Part shown: one piece after another, positions 6,371 to 13,353 of the stretch
Layout: each line of letters starts with the position of its first letter
Position numbering within the stretch: the first letter of the stretch is position 1
Source: an uncultured Peptococcaceae bacterium
Lineage (GTDB): Bacteria > Bacillota > Peptococcia > Peptococcales > Peptococcaceae
Length of the DNA stretch: 15,002 nucleotides
Reading direction: 5' to 3'
Assembly: GCA_900556545.1 (NCBI GenBank)
Contig: USPE01000019.1
Span: 1-15,002, forward strand
The notes under the pieces: generated by a model
What the model saw: only the letters and a program-made list of their open reading frames with translations
What the model was told of the DNA's origin: nothing
Database searches by the model: none
Program-made: the position numbers and the translations under genes

Positions 6371-9028
6371 ATGCAGCACAAAAGAAAGCTATCAGTAATT
6401 CTGATGTTGGCATTTATTTTGACTATGGTTGTACCAGTCAGTGCTTTTGCCGCCGGTTTTTCTGATGTACCAAGCAATCACTGGGCAATTCAGCAAATTG
6501 ATCGGATGAATGCGAGAGGGATTATTGGGGGATATGAGGATGGAACAGCCAGACCTAACAATCCTGTAACACAGTTTGAAGCGATTACAATGGCAACCAG
6601 AATGATGGGACTGCAATATGATGAGTCCCAAAATAAAGGAACCTATCTGCCTTTTAAGTATCCTGATTGGACAGGTGCTTATGGTGTAGCGGTTATCGCC
6701 TATGAAGCAGGTTTGGTCGATGCCAGCGATTTTAACCACAGTTCTGCAGCAAGCCGGGAATGGATTGCCAAGCTGCTGATTAAAGTGATGGAGGTAGAAA
6801 GTGAGTTAAATTCGGTCAGTGATGAAACCTTGTCTTTCAATGATACCAGCTCTATTGGAAGCGACTATTTGAATTATGTGAAATTAGCTTATGATAAAGG
6901 GCTGATTGGCGGATACACTGATGGTTCTTTTAAGCCTAAAAATACAGTAACCAGAGCGGAAATGGCTGCTTTTCTCTGCCGTGTGGAAGATAAGCTGAAC
7001 ACGACGGTTGATAATGTAGTAAAAGGTAAGGTTACCAATGTAACAGGTGTCAATGTGACCATTGATGGTGTGGACGGCAAAAGTTATAATTTGTTTGCCA
7101 CAACCAATAGTATTTTATATAACAAATCCAGTCAAAAAATTGGTGTAACCGGTTTGGCAATCGGAGATTCGGTTTATGCTGTATATAAAAACAGTTTGCT
7201 GAATTATCTGGAAGTGCGCAGCGAAGAATACAATACCAATAATTCTCAGGTGATTACCAATTTGAGCGGTACAATCAATGCAGTCATTGGGGCTAAAAAT
7301 ACAATTGTAGTCAGCGATGAAGATGGTGCTTTGCATACTGTTATTGTAGATAAAAATACAAAAATCAATAAAGAGGACAGCAACATTGCACTGGCATTTT
7401 CTGATTTACTCACAGACATGTCTGTACGAATTTCTGTAGATAAAGATGACCAGACTGCCAATCAAATTATCATTGAAGAAACCACAGATGGGCAAAAAGG
7501 CGGTACAATTTACAGTGTGGATGTATATGACAATCTGATTGTCATGAATGAAAAAACCGGTTTAAAATCTTACCGGATGTCTAAAAATATTGAAGTTAGC
7601 ATTTCCGGCATGCTTTCCGCCACACCGAGCAGTTTAAAAGAAGGTGACATGGCCACCTATACCATTTCTGACGGTGTAATGGTTGCAATTGCAGTAGGCG
7701 GCAGTACAGACGCCTATGGCGGCAATGCTAAAGTAAAATCTATTGATACGGTTAATCGAATTATCAATTATCAAACCAGTTCTAATGAATTAAAGGCAGC
7801 TTTTTATAATAGCGGTCAGGTTGTAAAATTTAAAAATGGCGATACCGGTACTATGAGTGATTTACAAGTGGGTGACGGGATCAATATTACAGTAGATGAT
7901 AATCAGGTAACGGCAATTACAGTTACCAGCCGTAATTTGAGTGAAGGGGCTATCAAAGGCACTGTATTCTCTGTAAATACTACCGATGAGTATATTGTAA
8001 TTACAACAAGTAATGGTTCTAAAGAAACCTATGATTTAGCCAGCAATGTAAAGGTATCTTTATATGGAGATAGTGCTTCGCTGGGTCGATTAAACAAAGG
8101 AATGAAAGTGGAACTGACCTTGCAGAACAATGAAGTAATCCGTATCAAAGCCAATGATTTGGTAGATGGTGTAGTGAAAAATGTAAACAGCAGCGCTCGC
8201 ACCATTCAGGTAACTACAGATAGCGGCACAGAAATTTATGATGTGGCCAGCGATGTGGATATCAACTTCTACAGAACCAGCAGTTCTCGTTTGAGTGCTT
8301 TGGATGTTGGCGATACTGTCAGCATGCGGGTGGTAAATGATGAAGTTACCATCATCAATGTCAATGAACAGGTGGATATGACTGTTTATTCTCTGACATA
8401 TAGCAATGATTATATTCGCCTGGAAGATGAGAATGGCAACAGAATTAGTGAATATCTGGATGATGTAGAACTGATTATTGACGGTGTTCACAGTTCTGAT
8501 ATTGATGATTTGAGTATTGGTGATGAAGTAGTGGCTACCTTTGCCGGCTCTGAGTTGATTAAAATTGAAGTTGCCAGCCAGGTAAAAAGCGGAGAAGTTA
8601 CAAAAGTAAACACTTCTACCAATACCATCACTGTAAAAACATTCAGCAATGATATCAAAACAGTACAGTTTAGCAATGGAAGTTATGTAGTGAAAAATGG
8701 ATCCAGTTCCAGCAACATTTCTACTGTTAAAGTAGGTGACAGAATTTCTGTAAGCTCCGGCTCTAATAATAGCCGTGTCATTACAGTCATGAACAGTCGA
8801 ACCGGTGATGTACAATATGTAATTGGTGATAGAATTCAGTTTTTAACGGAATCAGGTCAGTCTAATAGCTTAAGCGCCAATTCTTATACGGCAGTGAATG
8901 GTTGTTATTGTCACTATAAAAATTCTACCAGTCAGTTTGTTTTAGACAATAGTTATGTAACACGGGGTGACAGCATTACCATTTACTATACTGACCGTGA
9001 CAGTGTTTATGAGGTTGTAAAAAATTAA
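6371..9028 (+). CDS. Secreted SLH-domain surface protein with about nine tandem beta-rich modules
   Basis: An 885-residue exported protein. Residues 1-28 are a signal peptide (KRK, a hydrophobic core, then VSAFAA with predicted cleavage near A27/A28). Three SLH domains follow: about 29-80 (FSDVPSNHWA...GGYEDGTARP), a divergent one at about 95-145, and 153-207 (FNDTSS...GGYTDGSFKP...TRAEMAAFLCR). SLH domains attach proteins to secondary cell-wall polymers, or to modified peptidoglycan in Negativicutes. From about 216 to the end, roughly nine modules of 67-80 residues repeat a pattern: G-x-V-x-x-V, then I-x-V, a D-G turn, a central Tyr or Val strand, L-x-x-GD-x-V, and a closing N-x-V-x-x-I-x-V. 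Module starts are near 216, 297, 377, 451, 525, 597, 668, 737 and 809. There is no aromatic C-terminus of an outer-membrane barrel. It is probably an S-layer or cell-surface structural protein, transcribed alone; its ligand is unknown. Confidence 0.88.
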   Translation: MQHKRKLSVILMLAFILTMVVPVSAFAAGFSDVPSNHWAIQQIDRMNARGIIGGYEDGTARPNNPVTQFEAITMATRMMGLQYDESQNKGTYLPFKYPDWTGAYGVAVIAYEAGLVDASDFNHSSAASREWIAKLLIKVMEVESELNSVSDETLSFNDTSSIGSDYLNYVKLAYDKGLIGGYTDGSFKPKNTVTRAEMAAFLCRVEDKLNTTVDNVVKGKVTNVTGVNVTIDGVDGKSYNLFATTNSILYNKSSQKIGVTGLAIGDSVYAVYKNSLLNYLEVRSEEYNTNNSQVITNLSGTINAVIGAKNTIVVSDEDGALHTVIVDKNTKINKEDSNIALAFSDLLTDMSVRISVDKDDQTANQIIIEETTDGQKGGTIYSVDVYDNLIVMNEKTGLKSYRMSKNIEVSISGMLSATPSSLKEGDMATYTISDGVMVAIAVGGSTDAYGGNAKVKSIDTVNRIINYQTSSNELKAAFYNSGQVVKFKNGDTGTMSDLQVGDGINITVDDNQVTAITVTSRNLSEGAIKGTVFSVNTTDEYIVITTSNGSKETYDLASNVKVSLYGDSASLGRLNKGMKVELTLQNNEVIRIKANDLVDGVVKNVNSSARTIQVTTDSGTEIYDVASDVDINFYRTSSSRLSALDVGDTVSMRVVNDEVTIINVNEQVDMTVYSLTYSNDYIRLEDENGNRISEYLDDVELIIDGVHSSDIDDLSIGDEVVATFAGSELIKIEVASQVKSGEVTKVNTSTNTITVKTFSNDIKTVQFSNGSYVVKNGSSSSNISTVKVGDRISVSSGSNNSRVITVMNSRTGDVQYVIGDRIQFLTESGQSNSLSANSYTAVNGCYCHYKNSTSQFVLDNSYVTRGDSITIYYTDRDSVYEVVKN

Positions 9029-9058
9029 TTGTAACATGAGATAAAGTTCATGGTTAAT

Positions 9059-9112
9059 TTAAAAAAGAGACGTCAAAGATGGGATTCGCCATCAAGGCGT
9101 CTCTTTTTTATC
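9059..9112 (+). terminator. Strong terminator after the SLH-protein gene
   Basis: AAAAAAGAGACG (9061-9072) pairs perfectly with CGTCTCTTTTTT (9098-9109). An inner GATGG/CCATC stem closes the loop. The right arm ends in a T run, and the left arm supplies the T run for the opposite strand, so it may work both ways. Confidence 0.9.
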
Positions 9113-9379
9113 TGGTGGTAAAGAATCATTTTAACAGAAAGGTTATTCCAAATGTAATATAAAGTTTTAGATACACTTCTAAATTGGATTAATATAAAAG
9201 TATTCTGACTTTGTATATGGAATGCAGGTATATGTCTGAAGCTGGTAGAAAATTATAACAGGCTAAATTTTTTGAAACAGATCGTAGAGAAAGCAGACAG
9301 AGCTGTTACTATGAAAAAGCTTATAATTTTTTGTTGCTTGTGGTGTTGGCATATGCGTAAAGATTAGGAGGAACTTTTT
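9113..9379 (+). promoter_or_regulatory. Upstream region of the M18 aminopeptidase gene
   Basis: This is 267 bp of AT-rich DNA with no sizeable gene. The only promoter-like element I can point to is an extended -10, TG-T-TACTAT (9304-9312), without a good -35. A short reading frame is listed separately. The strong AGGAGG at 9366-9371, 8 nt before ATG 9380, sets the aminopeptidase start. Confidence 0.35.
9311..9367 (+). CDS. Possible 18-residue Cys/Trp-rich leader peptide
   Basis: ATG at 9311 opens a frame encoding MKKLIIFCCLWCWHMRKD, ended by TAG at 9365-9367. The stop overlaps the AGGAGG ribosome-binding site of the aminopeptidase gene. Three Cys and two Trp in 18 codons is unusual and would suit an attenuator or a coupling peptide. 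However, no Shine-Dalgarno site precedes it and no alternative terminator hairpin follows. It may well be chance. Confidence 0.2.
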   Translation: MKKLIIFCCLWCWHMRKD

Positions 9380-10756
9380 ATGGAGAAGAATGCTTGGAAA
9401 AAATATGATGCGGCACAATTAGAACAACTGGAGTCATTGGCTAATCAATATAAACAATTCTTGAATATAGGAAAAACAGAGCGGGAATGTGCCCGCGAAG
9501 CAATTCGTCAGGCAAAAGAAGCAGGTTATGTTGATTTACAAGATATTATTACAGGGAAAAAACCAATGCAATCAAAAATATATGCTGCGTCCATGGACAA
9601 AACAGTAGCCTTGTTCCATTTGGGTAAGGAATCGTTAGAACAAGGCATGCGGATTGTGGCTGCACATATTGACTCGCCAAGATTGGACTTAAAGCAAAAT
9701 CCATTGTATGAAGAGGGGGGTATGGCCTATTTGGATACCCATTATTATGGGGGCATCAAAAAATATCAATGGGTTACATTGCCTTTGGCCATTCATGGAG
9801 TAGTGGCTAAAAAAGATGGAAGCTGTATAGATATGGTTATCGGAGAGCAGGAAGATGACCCTGTTTTTGGAGTGACAGATTTATTGGTGCATTTGGCCGG
9901 TGAACAGCTGGACAAAAAGGGTGCTAAGGTTGTAGAAGGTGAAGCGTTAGACTTACTGGTGGGAAACAAGCCATTGGTGGGAGAGGAAAAAGAGGCAGTA
10001 AAAAAACAGATCTTGCAAATTTTACAGCAAAAATATGGTATAGAGGAAAATGACTTTGTCTCTGCTGAATTAGAGGTCGTTCCTGCTGGCAAGGCGAGAG
10101 ATTGCGGTTTTGATCGCAGTATGATTATGGCTTATGGACACGATGATCGTGTATGCGCATTTGCTTCTTTGGCAGCGTTATTGCAGGTTGCGGATACGGA
10201 AAAAACTGTATGCTGCCTATTGGTTGATAAAGAGGAAATTGGCAGTGTGGGAGCCACTGGTATGAAGTCCAGATTTTTTGAAAATACAGTAGCAGAATTA
10301 ATGGCATTAACCGATGATTACTCTGAATTAAAATTGCGTCGTGCATTATCCCGCAGTAAAATGTTGTCTGTTGATGTTAGTTCTGCATTTGATCCCACTT
10401 ATGCTCAGGCCTTTGATAAACGCAATGCAGCTTATGTGGGGAATGGAATGGTCTTAAAAAAATATACCGGATCCCGCGGAAAATCCGGTGCTAATGATGC
10501 CAATGCAGAATATATTGGTATTTTGCGTAATGTAATGGATAATGCAGCAGTTACTTATCAAACTGCAGAGCTGGGTAAGGTGGATTATGGCGGAGGTGGT
10601 ACGATTTCTTATATTGCTGCCTTATATGGGATGGATGTGATTGATTGTGGTGTGCCGGTATTAAACATGCATGCTCCGTGGGAGGTCATAAGCAAAGCCG
10701 ATTTATACGAGGCTGCAAAAGGATACTATGCATTTTTAAATATGAAAAATTGTTAG
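9380..10756 (+). CDS. M18 family zinc aminopeptidase
   Basis: A 458-residue cytoplasmic metallopeptidase of the M18 (aminopeptidase I / aspartyl aminopeptidase-like) family, at normal length. It removes N-terminal residues from peptides. Visible family motifs are AAHIDSPRLDLKQNPLYE (His96 and Asp98 region, first metal ligand), YGHDDRVCAF (Asp255/256, bridging metal ligand), VDKEEIGSVGATGM (Glu285 catalytic base and Glu286 ligand region), SVDVSSAFDPTY, KYTGSRGKSGANDANAEY, and VLNMHAPWEV (His431, last metal ligand). No signal peptide is present. The ATG at 9380 has AGGAGG 8 nt upstream. I see no terminator directly after it, and 265 bp of regulatory-looking DNA separate it from the next gene. 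Substrate preference (acidic versus neutral N-termini) cannot be read from the sequence. Confidence 0.92.
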   Translation: MEKNAWKKYDAAQLEQLESLANQYKQFLNIGKTERECAREAIRQAKEAGYVDLQDIITGKKPMQSKIYAASMDKTVALFHLGKESLEQGMRIVAAHIDSPRLDLKQNPLYEEGGMAYLDTHYYGGIKKYQWVTLPLAIHGVVAKKDGSCIDMVIGEQEDDPVFGVTDLLVHLAGEQLDKKGAKVVEGEALDLLVGNKPLVGEEKEAVKKQILQILQQKYGIEENDFVSAELEVVPAGKARDCGFDRSMIMAYGHDDRVCAFASLAALLQVADTEKTVCCLLVDKEEIGSVGATGMKSRFFENTVAELMALTDDYSELKLRRALSRSKMLSVDVSSAFDPTYAQAFDKRNAAYVGNGMVLKKYTGSRGKSGANDANAEYIGILRNVMDNAAVTYQTAELGKVDYGGGGTISYIAALYGMDVIDCGVPVLNMHAPWEVISKADLYEAAKGYYAFLNMKNC

Positions 10757-10791
10757 CTGCTTGGAATTATGGTTGATTGGTATTTATACAG

Positions 10792-10820
10792 TTGACAGAG
10801 AGCTATAGATGCGGTATGTT
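10792..10820 (+). promoter_or_regulatory. Candidate promoter P1 upstream of the ANTAR gene
   Basis: A perfect -35 TTGACA (10792-10797) and TATGTT (10815-10820, 4 of 6 to TATAAT) are spaced exactly 17 bp. If used, the leader would be nearly 200 nt. Confidence 0.4.
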
Positions 10821-10846
10821 TGAATAATGACAGGCAGATAAAATAG

Positions 10847-10858
10847 GTGTAAATACAC
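10847..10858. promoter_or_regulatory. Palindrome GTGTA-AA-TACAC, possible operator
   Basis: This is a perfect 5-bp inverted repeat around AA, 27 bp upstream of the second TTGACA. Its size and position fit a dimeric regulator site, but no regulator can be assigned. Confidence 0.25.
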
Positions 10859-10885
10859 GAATATTGTATACTTGTTCTAAATAAA

Positions 10886-10914
10886 TTGACAGTAAGATTT
10901 AAGATGACTAAACT
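10886..10914 (+). promoter_or_regulatory. Candidate promoter P2 upstream of the ANTAR gene
   Basis: A perfect -35 TTGACA (10886-10891) and TAAACT (10909-10914, 4 of 6) are spaced 17 bp. This predicts a leader of about 100 nt before ATG 11022. Confidence 0.5.
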
Positions 10915-10941
10915 ATCTAAGTTAGAATAAATGTAATCATA

Positions 10942-11022
10942 GCATATTGGTAAATGGTAGCTTGGTTTTACTGATTGACGAGAAGGTTGTTTGACAGGTT
11001 GTATGGGGGAGGCATATTGGTA
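10942..11022 (+). repeat. 11-bp direct repeat GCATATTGGTA, second copy at the ANTAR start codon
   Basis: GCATATTGGTA occurs at 10942-10952 and again at 11012-11022, 70 bp apart. The second copy fills the space between the ribosome-binding site and the first base of the ANTAR start codon. If both copies are in the leader, they could be a shared RNA or DNA recognition site. Chance duplication in AT-rich DNA is the alternative. Confidence 0.35.
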
Positions 11023-11588
11023 TGGAACGCATTTTAACGGTCGCTGCTTCACAACAGGGACAACTGTTATTGCAGCAGTTGCTGCAGGAGTTGCCGCTTC
11101 CCAGCAGTCAACATGCCAGTACGGGTGCTGCGGCACGAAGACTTTTGCAAGAGGAGCAGTTTGATTTAGTTCTTATAAATGCGCCATTGTCAGATGAGTA
11201 TGGTGATTTGGTGGCTAAACTGGCCTTTTCAAAAAGCGCAGCGGTTGTTTTGTTGATAAAGGCTGAGCATATTGATGCAGTGCGGGAAAAAATTGCTCAA
11301 ACTGGCATTTATATGATAGCAAAACCGTTGAGACGTGCTGTTTTTCTTCAGCTGGTACAATGTATTCTGCAGCAGGAAAAAAAGATGCGGCAGTTGCAAG
11401 AAGAACGGGATCATCTGAAACAGCAGATGCAGGAAATTAACCTGATTAACAGGGCAAAACTGGTGCTGATGCAGGTTTTAAAGCTTTCGGAACCACAAGC
11501 GCATCGCTATATTGAAAAACAGGCCATGGATTTGCGCATTACAAAAAGGGAAGTAGCAGAAGGCGTACTTAATACCTATGAAAGCTAA
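11022..11588 (+). CDS. ANTAR-domain RNA-binding antiterminator with degenerate receiver domain
   Basis: A 188-residue regulator of the AmiR/NasR/EutV type. Residues 1-110 look like a receiver domain, but the key residues are missing. The acidic pair normally after the first strand is replaced by A-A-S (residues 8-10), and the phospho-acceptor position is Asn53 (DLVLINAPL). The conserved Lys101-Pro102 (IAKPLRR) is kept. A coiled coil spans about 112-140 (QQEKKMRQLQEERDHLKQQM). The ANTAR domain covers about 140-184, with NRAKLVLMQVLKLSEPQAHR and the later A-M-D-L-R-I-T-K-R-E-V-A-E. ANTAR proteins bind paired hairpins in mRNA leaders and prevent termination. This one is probably not switched by phosphorylation, but by a partner or ligand as for AmiR. 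ATG 11022 follows GGGGGAGG (11005-11012). pyrG lies 80 bp downstream in the same direction, so the two may be cotranscribed. Confidence 0.9.
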   Translation: MERILTVAASQQGQLLLQQLLQELPLPSSQHASTGAAARRLLQEEQFDLVLINAPLSDEYGDLVAKLAFSKSAAVVLLIKAEHIDAVREKIAQTGIYMIAKPLRRAVFLQLVQCILQQEKKMRQLQEERDHLKQQMQEINLINRAKLVLMQVLKLSEPQAHRYIEKQAMDLRITKREVAEGVLNTYES

Positions 11589-11593
11589 TGATC

Positions 11594-11638
11594 TTATGTC
11601 ATAACAAAACTTCAGCGGTAACTCAGAAACTGTAAGTT
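11594..11638 (+). promoter_or_regulatory. Palindrome and weak hairpin in the ANTAR-pyrG gap
   Basis: The 80-bp gap holds the palindrome TTATG-T-CATAA (11594-11604). It also holds a weak stem, AACTTCAG (11608-11615) with CTGTAAGTT (11630-11638), which has one bulge, a 14-nt loop and no T-tract. The stem does not look like an efficient terminator, so read-through into pyrG is likely. I see no G-rich reiterative start site of the kind known for pyrG attenuation in other Firmicutes. Confidence 0.3.
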
Positions 11639-11668
11639 CCATTTATGTATGAAGGAGGATGCCTGTCG

Positions 11669-13279
11669 ATGTGTACAAAGTATATTTTTGTTACTGGTGG
11701 TGTTGTTTCTGGTTTGGGAAAAGGAATTACTGCTGCGTCGTTGGGAAGACTGCTGAAGGCAAGAGGTCTAAAGGTGGCGGCCCAAAAGTTGGATCCTTAT
11801 ATTAATGTGGACCCCGGAACAATGAGTCCCTATCAACATGGGGAGGTTTATGTAACAGAAGATGGTGCTGAAACAGATTTGGATTTGGGCCATTATGAAC
11901 GATTTATTGATGAGGATTTGAATCGGTATTCTAACCTGACAACGGGAAAGGTGTACTGGAATGTACTGACCAAGGAACGCAACGGGGAATATTTAGGCCA
12001 AACGGTTCAGGTAATACCACATATTACCAATGAAATCAAATCTTTTGTTTACAGTGTGGGGCAAAGTTCTAATGCCGATGTTATCATCACAGAAATCGGC
12101 GGTACGACTGGTGACATTGAAAGTCAGCCTTTTTTAGAAGCGATTCGACAGATTTCTTTAGAAGTCGGGAAAGATAATTGTTTATTTCTGCATGTGACAT
12201 TGGTGCCATATATAAGCAGTTCTGGAGAACACAAATCAAAGCCGACACAGCATTCAGTTAAAGAATTGCGTTCGCTGGGGATTATTCCTGATATTATTAT
12301 TGCCCGCTGTGATGAACCGATTGATGAGCATGTTCTACAAAAAATCGCCATGTTTGGAAATGTAAAGCCGGATTGTGTTATTGAAAATTTAACTCTGCCG
12401 GTGTTATACCAGGCTCCGATTATGTTAGAGAACAATCACTTATCTGATATTGTGTGCCGAGAATTAAAATTGGATGTTCCATCTGCCGATTTGACAGAGT
12501 GGAATGAAATGTTAAAACGAATTGAACAGCGGAATCAAGCAGTGCGGATTGCTTTAGTGGGAAAATATGTAAAGCTGCATGATGCCTATTTATCTGTGGC
12601 AGAGGCGTTGCATCATGGCGGCTATGAAAATGGCGCTGTAGTGGAAATCAAATGGATTGATTCTGAAGATGTAACGTTGGAGACGGCGGCGGAATTATTG
12701 GAAGATTGTCAAGGCATTTTAGTACCGGGCGGTTTTGGAGATCGTGGCGTGGAAGGAATGATTATTACGGCTAAGTATGCCAGAGAGAATAACATTCCTT
12801 ACTTGGGGATTTGTCTGGGAATGCAGGTTTCGGTTATTGAGTTTGCCCGTTCCCTTTTGGGATTTCAAGATGCCAATTCCAGTGAGTTTACACCTGAAGG
12901 TTGTCATAATGTAATTGATTTAATGCCAGATCAACAGGGAAATCTGCCTAAAGGCGGCACAATGCGTCTGGGTGCATACCCATGTCAAATTAAGAAGAAC
13001 TCTATTTTAGATGCTGCGTATGGAACGCCTGTGATACAAGAACGTCATCGTCATCGATATGAATTTAATAACCAATATCGTGAACAATTAGAAGCTGCTG
13101 GGTTGATGATTACAGGGACGAGCCCTGACAATCACCTGGTAGAGGCGATAGAGCTGCCGGAAAATTCATTTTATGTCGGCGTGCAGTATCATCCGGAGTT
13201 TAAAAGCAGACCAAATCGCGCGCATCCGCTATTTCGGGCATTCGTAAAAGCTGCTTTGGCTAATAAAGATAAAAATTAA
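11669..13279 (+). CDS. pyrG: CTP synthase (glutamine-hydrolysing)
   Basis: PyrG converts UTP to CTP using ATP and ammonia from glutamine, the last step of de novo pyrimidine synthesis. The 536-residue length matches the family. The N-terminal amidoligase domain (about 1-270) has KYIFVTGGVVSGLGKGI, KLDPYINVDPGTMSPYQHGE, EIGGTTGDIESQPFLEAIRQ and KPTQHSVKELRSLGI. The class I glutaminase domain (about 290-536) has the catalytic Cys382 in LGICLGMQ, and His508/Glu510 in QYHPEFKSRP. The start at ATG 11669 is preferred over the in-frame ATG at 11645: AAGGAGG (11652-11658) lies 10 nt before 11669, and the protein then begins MCTKYIFVTGG as in homologues. The gene lies between the ANTAR regulator and dapL, and could be controlled with either. 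Confidence 0.97.
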   Translation: MCTKYIFVTGGVVSGLGKGITAASLGRLLKARGLKVAAQKLDPYINVDPGTMSPYQHGEVYVTEDGAETDLDLGHYERFIDEDLNRYSNLTTGKVYWNVLTKERNGEYLGQTVQVIPHITNEIKSFVYSVGQSSNADVIITEIGGTTGDIESQPFLEAIRQISLEVGKDNCLFLHVTLVPYISSSGEHKSKPTQHSVKELRSLGIIPDIIIARCDEPIDEHVLQKIAMFGNVKPDCVIENLTLPVLYQAPIMLENNHLSDIVCRELKLDVPSADLTEWNEMLKRIEQRNQAVRIALVGKYVKLHDAYLSVAEALHHGGYENGAVVEIKWIDSEDVTLETAAELLEDCQGILVPGGFGDRGVEGMIITAKYARENNIPYLGICLGMQVSVIEFARSLLGFQDANSSEFTPEGCHNVIDLMPDQQGNLPKGGTMRLGAYPCQIKKNSILDAAYGTPVIQERHRHRYEFNNQYREQLEAAGLMITGTSPDNHLVEAIELPENSFYVGVQYHPEFKSRPNRAHPLFRAFVKAALANKDKN

Positions 13280-13286
13280 ACGTTTT

Positions 13287-13315
13287 TTAAACAGGCCGCT
13301 TTTATGTGGTCGTTG
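13287..13315 (+). other. Weak hairpin in the pyrG-dapL gap
   Basis: GGCCGC (13294-13299) pairs with GTGGTC (13306-13311) with two wobbles, plus a few outer A-T pairs across a bulge. No T run follows, and the TTTTTT lies before the stem. It is unlikely to terminate, so pyrG and dapL (74 bp apart) may share a transcript. Confidence 0.3.
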
Positions 13316-13353
13316 TAACATGATAAAGAAAAAGAATCCGGAGGGTTTATGGT

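Noticed and set aside
8090..8815. 241-residue minus-strand open frame inside the SLH-protein gene
   Set aside because: The strand carrying it is antisense to a repetitive beta-module gene; the repeated codon pattern keeps the antisense frame open. No start signal or recognisable domain is present.
10753..11136. 127-residue minus-strand open frame across the gap before the ANTAR gene
   Set aside because: It overlaps the ANTAR gene start and the promoter motifs, and its Pro/Gln/Tyr-rich composition and lack of domain or ribosome-binding site argue against a real gene.
11645..11668. Eight-residue N-terminal extension of CTP synthase
   Set aside because: The ATG at 11645 has no ribosome-binding site, and the extension itself contains the AAGGAGG that serves ATG 11669.
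11589..11668. ANTAR-type dual-hairpin antiterminator in front of pyrG
   Set aside because: Only one weak stem with a 14-nt loop is present. There is no pair of hexaloop hairpins and no following terminator, so it does not match the known ANTAR target structure.
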